A stretch of 12,454 bases of DNA, from NCBI GenBank assembly GCA_047621945.1, contig JBLHMK010000076.1, forward strand, positions 1 through 12,454, read 5' to 3'. Every line of letters begins with the position of its first letter. Positions within the stretch are counted from its first letter, which is position 1. The position numbers were made by a program, and so were the translations under genes. The DNA is from JAFMKE01 sp047621945. GTDB lineage: Bacteria; Bacteroidota; Bacteroidia; Chitinophagales; UBA8649. The notes under the pieces were generated by a model that was given only the letters and a program-made list of their open reading frames with translations, searched no databases and had not been told where the DNA came from. Shown in pieces: positions 1-7,741 of this stretch.

Positions 1-1339
1 CAAATTTCTTATTTTGCCCATTTAGAGAGTCATAGACTTTAAAGAATAAACCACAAGCAAGAATAGAGACGATCCAAAACCCGATCCAAGAGAATCTTCC
101 TAAGCATCTAAATTGGGTAATGATGTCTACGTGTTTATAGAGGTAGAAGAAGGGTGAAAATACATTGTCAAAGGACAATGGGATCACACCTAGTTTAATG
201 TAGATTCCTGATGCCGTAGCATAGTTAACAATTGCCGTAATAATCAAAGCAAACAGAAAGGAATTTTTATAGATTCGCTTCAAGAAAGGTGAAATCGACT
301 GTTTTGCCCACAACTTCAGGTAGCCCATGTAAAGGAAGGCAATCAGGAGAACTCCCCATGTGAAATTGCCCCAAAACCCTTGAGATTCGCTAGGGATTTC
401 ATGAGAGGACTTACAACTTTTGATAATGGGAAAAAGACTGTTAAACCTATACGGCGAAAAAATAGCCTCAGGAGTAAACTTCCATTCAATCCAATCAAAG
501 CCTGAAGCAGTTGCTCTTCGCAATGAAGCATAGTCGTCAATAAATTGGATCAGAAAGTAAAAGCTCAAGCCACCAAACAAGGCGGTAAAAACAAAAGTAA
601 AAAGGGCTTTCCATTTAAAATTTCGCTGACGAAAGCCCTCAACAATAAAGAGGGTGAAAACAAAAACGCCCAACGAAAGTGCAATTATTGGCACATAATA
701 AATATGAGCGAATGCAGAAAACACAATCAAAGTAAAAATGGATCCAACAATCCTGATAAACTCTTTGCTACTTCCTTCTTGCCAATACTTATGGATATAT
801 CGAAACAGGAGAATTAGTGCTAACAAAACTGAAGAGAGCGATAAGTTGTATACCCCATAAAGCAACTTGAGGATCTGCGGATTAATCCAGGAAAAAGCAA
901 TAGCCAATAAAATCGCAAAGAGGACTTTACCCTTAGCATAAGGTTCTATCAGTTTGTAAAACAATAAGGGAGTACAAAGTAAATTGAATAAGAAAAAGTA
1001 ATTATGGATCGCGATACTATTTCCTTCAATAGAAATGATGTGGGTATTAATCCACCGTAAAGGCATGGAAAGCAATGGTGTGTTATCCGTAAAAAATATA
1101 TACTCCCCGAAAGGGTAATTCATTTGGGTGAAATGCCAAGGCCCAAGAGCACTAGGTTCTTGTACAATAAACTGGGTATATGTGAAATAATTTTTTAATC
1201 CATCATATATATTCGTAAACATGTAGGCGTTTGGATCAAAGATTATTTTGCTAAAAACGATCAAAATAAAAATGACTTGTACAATAGCCAAGACAATAAT
1301 GGGGCGTGATAGAATTTTATTATAAATTTGTCTATACAT
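1..1339 (-). CDS. Multi-pass membrane protein, GT-C glycosyltransferase-like, 3' end cut by window edge
   Basis: An uninterrupted minus-strand frame runs from ATG at 1339-1337 to the window edge without a stop, giving at least 446 residues. The protein begins MYRQIYNKIL and has many hydrophobic segments, the first at about residues 13-34. The first extracytoplasmic loop (about 38-100) carries acidic and aromatic motifs: DGLKN at 46-50, NYPFGEY at 74-80 and TDN at 84-86. This layout of a first transmembrane helix followed by a large acidic loop resembles GT-C fold glycosyltransferases and related Bacteroidota membrane proteins, but I cannot assign a named family. It is divergent from the glycosyltransferase operon with almost no space between the 5' ends, which suggests a related role in surface glycan synthesis. 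The C-terminal domain lies outside the window. Frame and membrane nature are certain; function is inference. Confidence 0.85.
   Translation of the reverse strand, partial: MYRQIYNKILSRPIIVLAIVQVIFILIVFSKIIFDPNAYMFTNIYDGLKNYFTYTQFIVQEPSALGPWHFTQMNYPFGEYIFFTDNTPLLSMPLRWINTHIISIEGNSIAIHNYFFLFNLLCTPLLFYKLIEPYAKGKVLFAILLAIAFSWINPQILKLLYGVYNLSLSSVLLALILLFRYIHKYWQEGSSKEFIRIVGSIFTLIVFSAFAHIYYVPIIALSLGVFVFTLFIVEGFRQRNFKWKALFTFVFTALFGGLSFYFLIQFIDDYASLRRATASGFDWIEWKFTPEAIFSPYRFNSLFPIIKSCKSSHEIPSESQGFWGNFTWGVLLIAFLYMGYLKLWAKQSISPFLKRIYKNSFLFALIITAIVNYATASGIYIKLGVIPLSFDNVFSPFFYLYKHVDIITQFRCLGRFSWIGFWIVSILACGLFFKVYDSLNGQNKKF
1323..1330 (+). promoter_or_regulatory. Possible -7 box (TAnnTTTG type) for the glycosyltransferase operon
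   Basis: TAAATTTG matches the Bacteroidota sigma -7 consensus TAnnTTTG exactly. It would place the transcription start near 1336-1338, about 15 bases before the proposed ATT start of the GT2 gene. The box lies inside the first codons of the divergent gene. No convincing TTG-type -33 element is seen at the usual spacing, so this is weak support. Confidence 0.3.
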
Positions 1340-1352
1340 TAATCCAACAGAT

Positions 1353-2051
1353 ATTTATCAATTAGCCATTATAACGCCCTGCTTTAACCCTGTAAATAAT
1401 TGGGTTGAGAACTATCTTGACTCTTGCAAAAGTATTGAAAAGTTGTTGAATAAGGTATCTATCAAATGGATTTTAGTAAATGATGGCTCTACACAAAACA
1501 TGTCGAATGATTTTATCGATAGGATAAGCAAAGATTTAAGTCATTTTCAATACATCAATCTACTCTCAAACAAAGGAAAGGGATATGCTACCCGTAAGGG
1601 CATGCAGCAAGTGGATGCTGATGGGTATATATATACAGACATCGATTTCCCTTATCAAAACGACGATATTGTTCGAATGCTCAAAGCTTTGCAAGATGGT
1701 GCAGACTTGGTTATTGCCAAACGAAGTGAGCAGTACTACTCTAAGGTGTCGGCCAGCAGAACGTGGATTTCCAAAAGATTTAAAGGCCTTATTCGCCTTC
1801 TATTTAATATCCCAACCACGGATACACAAGCAGGATTAAAAGGATTGTCTCCTAAGGCCAAAAACCTCTTACTTCAAACCAAAGTGGATCGCTACTTGTT
1901 TGATCTTGAATTAGTAAAGCTGTGTGCTAAGAAAAACTTAAAAATAGTGGAGCTTCAGGTTCAGCTAAAAGAAGGGGTAGTTCTTTCTAAAGTCTCATAC
2001 AAGGTCTTGTTTACCGAATTTTTCAACCTCCTTCGAATCTTTTTTCGGTAA
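1353..2051 (+). CDS. Family 2 glycosyltransferase, polyprenyl-phosphate sugar synthase-like
   Basis: This is a GT-A fold, family 2 glycosyltransferase of about 232 residues, similar in plan to dolichyl-phosphate mannose synthase, which moves a sugar from a nucleotide donor to a lipid phosphate on the cytoplasmic membrane face. Counting from 1353: the N-terminal strand reads LAIITPCFNP (4-13), NDGS lies at 43-46, NKGKG follows in the next strand region, the metal-binding TDIDF is at 95-99 and the family motif DTQAG at 157-161. The open frame extends back to 1326 but holds no ATG, GTG or TTG before the TTG at 1443, and starting there would delete the first nucleotide-binding strand. ATT at 1353 fits the usual family N-terminus best; ATT at 1338 is the alternative. 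Unlike many bacterial homologues it has no C-terminal transmembrane pair, ending in an aromatic-rich tail (FFNLLRIFFR). Its stop overlaps the next ATG (TAATG). The donor sugar is unknown. Confidence 0.82.
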   Translation: MYQLAIITPCFNPVNNWVENYLDSCKSIEKLLNKVSIKWILVNDGSTQNMSNDFIDRISKDLSHFQYINLLSNKGKGYATRKGMQQVDADGYIYTDIDFPYQNDDIVRMLKALQDGADLVIAKRSEQYYSKVSASRTWISKRFKGLIRLLFNIPTTDTQAGLKGLSPKAKNLLLQTKVDRYLFDLELVKLCAKKNLKIVELQVQLKEGVVLSKVSYKVLFTEFFNLLRIFFR

Positions 2052-3403
2052 TGGCTCAGGTAAAATCATACTTGCCATCTATTATCCTATTAGGAAGCAT
2101 TCTCTTTCTTTGGATAATGCGTTGGGATAGTTTGACCTTGCCCTATTTCTGGGATGAAATGGGCGTATACGGAAATGGTGTTCAATATCTGTACCAAAAC
2201 GGTATTGGCATTCTCCCCCATTCGCTTCCACCTGAATTGTCTCGAGGACACCCTTTATTTTTTTACACCTTGCATGCTAGTGTTCTAAAAGTTTTTGGCA
2301 ACAGTTTGTTCGTGTCTCATAGTTTTGCCCTGTTAATTTCCTCTTTAACTTTAATAAGCACCTACCTGCTGGCTAAAGAATTTATGTCAAAAATAGTAGC
2401 AGCAGGGTGTGTATTTCTATTACTTAGCCAGCCTATATTCATGGCTCAAAGTGGGCTTGTTATTCCTGAAATGGCAATCGCCTTAATAAGCACATTAGCT
2501 ATTTTATCCTTTCTTAAAAAAGAATATCTAATTAGTGCCCTATTGCTCTGCACGGGTGTAATGATTAAGGAGTCTGTTATTCTTGTTGCCGCTTTTTTAG
2601 GATTTACATACCTCCTGCAGCTTCTTAGAACCAAACAGCTGATTAAGAGCCTTACTCGTCTTTTAATTTTCACTTTACCCTTGTTTGTCTTTCTAATTTT
2701 TCTTCTAATTCAAAAATCCCAACATGGGTGGTACTTCTTCCCTTATCACACAGATATTATTCAAGAAGGAGCTTTTTCGGGATTCTGGGAAAGGCTTGAA
2801 TTGCATTACAAATTTATGTTCTTTAAACAAGGCAGAAATCAGTGGTTGATTGCTGGGGTGCTGAGTGTGCTGAGTATTGCATTTTACAAAAACTCAAAGA
2901 AGCTAGGCTTGTTGCTTGCTTTTTTTATTGTCAATTTGCTAGTGTTTTCTTTTGCATTTTACATGGATCGTTACCTCTTGTATCTCTTTCCTATTTTAGT
3001 AGTTATTGTAGGAACAGGACTATACTTTATCTCTTTCAAAAATCCATTGATCAGCTTGCTTTTATTACTGTTGTTGTCTGCCTTTTCTTTAAGGGAGTTA
3101 TCTGACCCTTCCTTTCGCTATGATGTTAGTTTGGCCTACGAAGATGTGGTACAAGTCCAGCAAGACGCAGCCGACTACTTATGTGATTTGCCGGAGGAGG
3201 AAATCCGCTACCAAGCCAACTTTCCAGTTAACATGAGTCTATGGGGTCCAAGTTTCGGATACCTATCTGAAGCTTGCTTGGAAAAGCTAAAACCCAAAGA
3301 GTCTGCTCCCGAATATAGAATATTGTTTATGCAGGAAGATGAAAATATGACTTTAATACATTCCATTAAGAAAAATGATGCGATCATCAATATATATAAC
3401 TAG
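2051..3403 (+). CDS. GT-C membrane glycosyltransferase (ArnT/PMT family-like), first copy
   Basis: A 450-residue polytopic membrane protein of the GT39/ArnT-like type, enzymes that take a sugar from a polyprenyl-phosphate carrier and transfer it on the periplasmic side. After a first helix (about 7-24) comes a loop with WDE at 34-36, the position of the catalytic acidic residue in this family, and RGHPLFFY at 65-72, comparable to the HPP-type motif. A further acidic residue, E140, follows the next helices (GLVIPEMA). RYLL at 307-310 before a late helix matches the conserved Arg-Tyr region. A soluble C-terminal tail of about 100 residues (350-450) follows the last helix (about 332-346). The ATG overlaps the GT2 stop, so translation is probably coupled, and the next gene begins two bases after this stop. 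Acceptor and sugar cannot be read from the sequence. Confidence 0.8.
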   Translation: MAQVKSYLPSIILLGSILFLWIMRWDSLTLPYFWDEMGVYGNGVQYLYQNGIGILPHSLPPELSRGHPLFFYTLHASVLKVFGNSLFVSHSFALLISSLTLISTYLLAKEFMSKIVAAGCVFLLLSQPIFMAQSGLVIPEMAIALISTLAILSFLKKEYLISALLLCTGVMIKESVILVAAFLGFTYLLQLLRTKQLIKSLTRLLIFTLPLFVFLIFLLIQKSQHGWYFFPYHTDIIQEGAFSGFWERLELHYKFMFFKQGRNQWLIAGVLSVLSIAFYKNSKKLGLLLAFFIVNLLVFSFAFYMDRYLLYLFPILVVIVGTGLYFISFKNPLISLLLLLLLSAFSLRELSDPSFRYDVSLAYEDVVQVQQDAADYLCDLPEEEIRYQANFPVNMSLWGPSFGYLSEACLEKLKPKESAPEYRILFMQEDENMTLIHSIKKNDAIINIYN

Positions 3404-3405
3404 CA

Positions 3406-4851
3406 ATGAGTTCAAGTAACCCAACATATCCATTTTACTTAAAAGCGATAATTGCTGTTGTTCTTTTAGTGCTTACTTATTTCTTTTGTTTCCACCATTT
3501 AGATTGGCTCAGCATTCAACATTGGGATGAAGGCTTGTTTGCGATGCGAGCAAGCTATTTAGCTAAGACTGGGATGGTTTTAGAGAATTTTGATTCTTTT
3601 CCCTTTATGAATTCTCACGCTAACACAAAACCCCCCTTGGTCACATTTGTCCAGGCATTTTTAGTGAAGCACATGGACAACTATATATTGGCTATCCGCT
3701 TGCCTAGTGCAATAGCACAAGTTTTACTTGCCTTATTCATACTCTGGATGGGGAAAGTGGGTTTTAAAAAATATGCAATCGGTGTACTTGGCTTCCTCAT
3801 CTTCCTCTCTACCAAAGGGCTTTATGTAGGTCATATTGCGCGCTTTGGTGATCAGGATATGCCTTTCATATTTTTTCTTTTTGTAAGCTTGGGCCTATTG
3901 TTTCACTATCTCCAAACTCAAAAAGTCGTTTACATCATTGGTTCTATATTGTTTTTCTTCTTCGCCTATTACACCAAAAGTATTTTGGCCTATGTGGTTT
4001 TCCCAGGCGTTTTATTCTACCTATTAATTGAAAAAAAGTTTGAGCGCTTAAAAAACCCAAAAAACTATTTCTACGCTGTCCTATTTTTATTGCCTCTAAT
4101 CATAAGCTTACTCGTCTCAGATAGTCATCATGGGAATGCCAAAAGGTTTACAGTTGCCTTGGACCATTACAATGTATGGCACCACTATTTTGATTTGTTT
4201 GTAGCTGAGGCCTACTTAATGCCCTGGATATTTTTTGTCCTCCTAGGAATAGTTTTGAGTCTATTTCTGCCCAACAAACAATTGAAGTATTTAAGCATTC
4301 AGGCTTTAGTAATTTTCAGCCTTATGTCCTTAGCTAAGATGCGTTTACATCATTACATTGCCATCTTGTACCCCATCGCTTCCCTTATCGCCGCTTACGC
4401 CTTGTATGTCGTTCTAGAGGGGTTTTATAAGAACCTTTCTATTGATAGTGTTAGCACTCGAAAATTCATAATTGGTGGGTCATTGGTTTTGTTGTTCGCT
4501 TTTGCATTCAATCCTGTAAAAGAGTATACCTATAAGCCCGTTGAGATTCGTGACGAACATCTATTTGGGGAGTTTTTAGACAAGTATCATAAGGGAGTTG
4601 AGCCCGTAAAGGAGTTTACCATTGTTACTAACTACTTGCCCTTGACCATTGCTTTCTACGCGGACTTATTCGAGTGGAAATACAACTATAATATTAATCA
4701 TTCAGACATCACTAATCAGCTGTATGCTGAAGGGCGGGTTTTGATGATTCATAAGGAGGAGTACCCTGAATTTTTAACTACTTATGAAACAGAAATTATT
4801 TCAGAAACAAAAAAGATTGTGCTTGCGCGAGTAGTGTCATTGAAAGAATAA
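3406..4851 (+). CDS. GT-C membrane glycosyltransferase (ArnT-like), second copy
   Basis: A 481-residue polytopic membrane protein with clearer ArnT hallmarks than its neighbour. Helix 1 is at about 13-30. The first periplasmic loop holds WDEG at 40-43, where the Asp corresponds to the proposed catalytic acid, and TKPPL at 74-78. A conserved Arg lies at 98 (AIRLPSA), RFGDQDMP at 146-153 gives the second acidic motif, YYTKS at 188-192 is the family's helix-end Lys, and RLHHYIAILYP at 313-323 resembles the conserved late-helix region. About 120 soluble residues follow the last helix (about 353-368). It is the last gene of the operon, starting two bases after the previous stop. The two GT-C proteins differ along most of their length, so they probably add different sugars or use different acceptors rather than being a recent duplication. 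Lipid A, O-antigen, exopolysaccharide and protein acceptors are all possible. Confidence 0.85.
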   Translation: MSSSNPTYPFYLKAIIAVVLLVLTYFFCFHHLDWLSIQHWDEGLFAMRASYLAKTGMVLENFDSFPFMNSHANTKPPLVTFVQAFLVKHMDNYILAIRLPSAIAQVLLALFILWMGKVGFKKYAIGVLGFLIFLSTKGLYVGHIARFGDQDMPFIFFLFVSLGLLFHYLQTQKVVYIIGSILFFFFAYYTKSILAYVVFPGVLFYLLIEKKFERLKNPKNYFYAVLFLLPLIISLLVSDSHHGNAKRFTVALDHYNVWHHYFDLFVAEAYLMPWIFFVLLGIVLSLFLPNKQLKYLSIQALVIFSLMSLAKMRLHHYIAILYPIASLIAAYALYVVLEGFYKNLSIDSVSTRKFIIGGSLVLLFAFAFNPVKEYTYKPVEIRDEHLFGEFLDKYHKGVEPVKEFTIVTNYLPLTIAFYADLFEWKYNYNINHSDITNQLYAEGRVLMIHKEEYPEFLTTYETEIISETKKIVLARVVSLKE

Positions 4852-4868
4852 GCACTCTTTGCTAGTGC
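4852..4868 (-). terminator. Possible shared hairpin between convergent genes
   Basis: GCACT at 4852-4856 pairs with AGTGC at 4864-4868 around a seven-base loop, in the ten-base gap between the glycosyltransferase stop and the polA stop and reaching into the polA stop codon. Read on the minus strand it is followed by TTATTCTTTC, a loose U-rich tract; on the plus strand no U-tract follows. It is a weak terminator candidate for polA. Confidence 0.3.
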
Positions 4869-7639
4869 GCTTCTAACCAGTTATCGCCTAGGCCAACTTC
4901 CGCAATAATTGGGACTTTAAGTCCTGGCAAAGCATCTTGCATCAATCTGATTACTAATTCTTTTAGCTCTTCCACTTCACTTTTTACCACATCAAATACC
5001 AATTCATCATGCACTTGAAGGGTCATTAATGATTCCATTTTTCTTGCTGTCATTTCTTTATCAATGGCAATCATGGCCAATTTAATCATGTCAGCTGCAG
5101 AGCCTTGTACTGGTGTATTTATAGCATTCCTTTCTGCTCGCCCTCTCAAGATGGCATTTCGAGAATTTATCTCTTTAATGATTCTCTTTCGTCCCAATAT
5201 GGTAGAAACAAAGCCATTTTCTCTAGCCTGATTAATATTCTCATCCATATAGGTTTTAATGCCTGGGTAAGTATTGAAATAGGATTCGATAACCTCTTTG
5301 CTTTCTGTTCTGGACAAGTCCGTTTGCTGACTTAAGCCAAATGCCGATACGCCGTAAATGATTCCAAAGTTTACGGTCTTGGCATTACTCCTCATCTCTC
5401 TAGTTACTTTCTCTAAAGGAACATCAAACACTTTTGCTGCAGTAGCAGCATGAATATCTAAGCCTTGATTAAAAGCTTCTAGCATCGCTTGGTCGTTACT
5501 TAATTCCGCAATCAATCTCAACTCAATTTGACTGTAATCAGCGGCTAAGAGGATATGGTTTTCATCTGTTGGAATAAACGCCTTTCTAACCTTTCTTCCC
5601 CGCTCTGTTCGAATAGGAATGTTTTGTAGGTTTGGATTTACAGAACTTAACCTTCCTGTAGCTGCTACAGCTTGACTAAAGGAGGTGTGCACCTTCCCCG
5701 TTTTTGGATCGATCAATTTCGGTAAAGCATCTACATACGTAGATCTTAGTTTAGCAATTTGTCGGTACTCTAAAATGTCATGGACAATTGGATAGTCCTT
5801 CTGATAGCTAAGCAACTTATCCTCTCCAGTGGCGTATTGCCCTGTTTTGGTTTTCTGACCTTTATAAGGAATTCCCATTTGATCGAACAAGACCTCGCCT
5901 AATTGCTTAGGTGAATCCATATTGAATTCTGTGTTTGCCGTTTCAAATATTTTTGTTCTTGTTTCAATCAACTCCGCAGTCAATTGCTCATTGTAATCAT
6001 TCAAGAATTTCTCATCTAGCTTTACTCCATTTCGTTCCATTTTGGCAAGTACAGGCACCAATGGCATCTCTACTTCTTTTAAAACTTTATCTAAAGCATT
6101 TTCTTTACATAGGCCATCAAACATTTGAGCTAACTGCCAGGTGATGTCCGCATCTTCGGCAGCATATTCTTTCTGTTTTTCAAGTTCTATGCTAGCGAAA
6201 CTCTTTTGATTTTTTCCTTTTTTGCCTATGAGGCTTTGCAAAGAAACCGGTGTGTAGCCTAAATAGCTTTCTGCAAGGTAATCCATATTGTGTCTCAAGT
6301 CTGGTTGCAAAAGATAATGCGCTAACATGGTGTCAAATAAGCTTCCCTTCAATTCAATTCCATAATTGGCTAGGATATGCATATCATACTTCAAGTTTTG
6401 GGCAATTTTACCCACTTGCTCATTCTCAAACAAAGGTTTCAATAAAGCCAAATAGCTCGCTCTATTGTCATCGTTTAAAGGAATATAAAAACCTTCATTA
6501 GCGTGAACGCTAAAACTGATTCCTAGGACCGATTCGTTCATTACATCCAGCCCGGTTGTCTCTGTATCGAATGCAATTTGTTCTTGCTTAGAAAGCATAG
6601 TAATCAGCTTCTTTAGCTCATTCTCCTTGTCCACCAAGGTATAGTTGTGTTCGGTATTCTCAATAGTCTTCCCTTTCTCCTCATTAGCTATGGTTCCGTT
6701 ATCCTGAGCATCTCCTCCAAACAAGTCCATCTGAGCGCTGGTATTGGGCTTATTCACCGTATACTCTTCACCAAGAATTCGCTTTCCTAGGTTTCTAAAT
6801 TCCAATTCAGCAAACAGACTACTTAGCGCATCTTTATCGAAATCAGAAATTAGCAAATCTTCATCTTCCACGGAAACAGGAACATCCAAAATAATTGTGG
6901 CTAGCATCTTACTAACGAGTGCTTGCTCTTTGTTGGCTTCCACTTTCTCTCTCAGTTTCCCTTTCAATTCATGGCTATGGTCCAACATATTTTCCATGCT
7001 ACCATATTCCTTGATTAGTTTTTTGGCTGTCTTTTCTCCGACACCTGGAATACCCGGGATGTTATCTACTGCATCGCCCCACATTCCAAGGATGTCAATA
7101 ACCTGCAAAGGATCTTCAATTTCCCACTTCTCCAATACTTCGGGCACGCCCATTATTTCCACGCCGTTTCCTTGACGAGAAGGCTTGTAAATAAAGATAT
7201 TGTCTGAAACCAGTTGGGCAAAATCCTTATCTGGCGTTACCATATAAACCTGATGACCCGTTTTTTCCTTTTCCTTGGCAATTGTTCCGATAATATCATC
7301 TGCTTCAAAACCTGAAAGTTCAAGCATGGGGATGTTGAAGGCTTTTACAATTTGTTTGATGTATGGAATCATGTTGGCGATATCCTCGGGCATTGCTTCC
7401 CTGTTCGCTTTGTAGAAGGAATGCTGTACCGCTCGGTCAGTTGCTCCTGGAGAATCAAATACAACGGCAAGATGAGAGGGTTTCTCCTTTTTTAGCAAAT
7501 CATGAAGGAACAAAGTAAAGCCGTAAGAGGCTGAAGTATTTACCCCTTTCGAGTTCTTAATTGGGTTTTTGATAAATGCATAATAGGCTCTATAAATAAG
7601 GGCAAAAGCATCAAGTAAAAACAATCGTTGGTCTTCCAT
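4862..7639 (-). CDS. polA: DNA polymerase I (5' nuclease, 3'-5' exonuclease, polymerase)
   Basis: Full-length DNA polymerase I of 925 residues, close to the E. coli length, acting in Okazaki fragment processing and repair synthesis. The N-terminal 5' nuclease (about 1-290) shows LLDAF, FEADD at 111-115 and the helix-hairpin-helix region GIPGVGEKTA at 196-205. The proofreading domain (about 330-515) keeps its catalytic acids: DTET at 358-361, NLKYD at 415-419 and YAAED at 492-496, so proofreading is probably active, unlike in Taq or Bacillus enzymes. The polymerase domain has motif A DYSQIE at 701-706, the O-helix with R750, K754, F758 and Y762, and motif C HDE at 877-879. Phe at 758 is the usual bacterial residue at the ribose-side selectivity position. 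A linker near 303-308 reads QMDLFG, a putative clamp-binding motif. The start MEDQRLFLLDAF fits the family. It is transcribed after a terminator, so probably has its own promoter. Confidence 0.98.
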   Translation of the reverse strand: MEDQRLFLLDAFALIYRAYYAFIKNPIKNSKGVNTSASYGFTLFLHDLLKKEKPSHLAVVFDSPGATDRAVQHSFYKANREAMPEDIANMIPYIKQIVKAFNIPMLELSGFEADDIIGTIAKEKEKTGHQVYMVTPDKDFAQLVSDNIFIYKPSRQGNGVEIMGVPEVLEKWEIEDPLQVIDILGMWGDAVDNIPGIPGVGEKTAKKLIKEYGSMENMLDHSHELKGKLREKVEANKEQALVSKMLATIILDVPVSVEDEDLLISDFDKDALSSLFAELEFRNLGKRILGEEYTVNKPNTSAQMDLFGGDAQDNGTIANEEKGKTIENTEHNYTLVDKENELKKLITMLSKQEQIAFDTETTGLDVMNESVLGISFSVHANEGFYIPLNDDNRASYLALLKPLFENEQVGKIAQNLKYDMHILANYGIELKGSLFDTMLAHYLLQPDLRHNMDYLAESYLGYTPVSLQSLIGKKGKNQKSFASIELEKQKEYAAEDADITWQLAQMFDGLCKENALDKVLKEVEMPLVPVLAKMERNGVKLDEKFLNDYNEQLTAELIETRTKIFETANTEFNMDSPKQLGEVLFDQMGIPYKGQKTKTGQYATGEDKLLSYQKDYPIVHDILEYRQIAKLRSTYVDALPKLIDPKTGKVHTSFSQAVAATGRLSSVNPNLQNIPIRTERGRKVRKAFIPTDENHILLAADYSQIELRLIAELSNDQAMLEAFNQGLDIHAATAAKVFDVPLEKVTREMRSNAKTVNFGIIYGVSAFGLSQQTDLSRTESKEVIESYFNTYPGIKTYMDENINQARENGFVSTILGRKRIIKEINSRNAILRGRAERNAINTPVQGSAADMIKLAMIAIDKEMTARKMESLMTLQVHDELVFDVVKSEVEELKELVIRLMQDALPGLKVPIIAEVGLGDNWLEAH

Positions 7640-7666
7640 ATTCTGGCAATAAATTCTATTTAGCCT

Positions 7667-7674
7667 TAAAGCTA
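7667..7674 (-). promoter_or_regulatory. polA: Possible -7 box for polA
   Basis: On the minus strand TAGCTTTA resembles TAnnTTTG with the last base changed, 27 bases before the polA ATG. A TTTTTTG tract lies upstream at the distal side of the preceding terminator with 16 bases between, shorter than the usual 19-21. Supported mainly by the need for a promoter downstream of the terminator at 7698-7715. Confidence 0.25.
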
Positions 7675-7689
7675 AGCATTATTATAAAA

Positions 7690-7722
7690 ACAAAAAAGCC
7701 CCGATAAATCGGAGCTTTTTTT
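7690..7722 (-). terminator. Rho-independent terminator of the T9SS substrate gene
   Basis: A seven-pair stem between 7698-7704 and 7709-7715 with a four-base loop sits 26 bases past the stop of the secreted protein gene. Read on the minus strand the third pair is a U-G wobble and the stem is followed by TTTTTTG and TTTTTAT; read on the plus strand that pair is a C-A mismatch. It therefore favours minus-strand transcription, separating the secreted protein gene from polA, although the A-tract on the other side would let it act in both directions. Confidence 0.85.
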
Positions 7723-7741
7723 AATTAAGAATTAGTAATTC

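Noticed and set aside
343..817. Small open frames at 343-540 (minus) and 545-817 (plus)
   Set aside because: They lie inside the continuous minus-strand membrane protein frame that runs from 1339 to the edge, and their products have no recognisable features.
1..1339. Possible frameshifted or broken gene at the left edge
   Set aside because: Codon-by-codon reading gave one uninterrupted frame with consistent hydrophobic segments; the apparent lack of a full gene comes only from the missing 3' end.
1443..2051. GT2 gene starting at TTG 1443
   Set aside because: It removes the first beta-strand and the IITPCFNP motif, which is plainly encoded in frame upstream.
2051..4851. The two GT-C genes as a recent tandem duplication
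   Set aside because: Apart from general family motifs the proteins differ in sequence, loop motifs and C-terminal tails, so common ancestry would be old.
6744..7175. Antisense 143-codon frame within polA
   Set aside because: It is fully inside the well-supported polA frame, is Ser/Leu-rich in the way antisense frames are, and has no domain signature.
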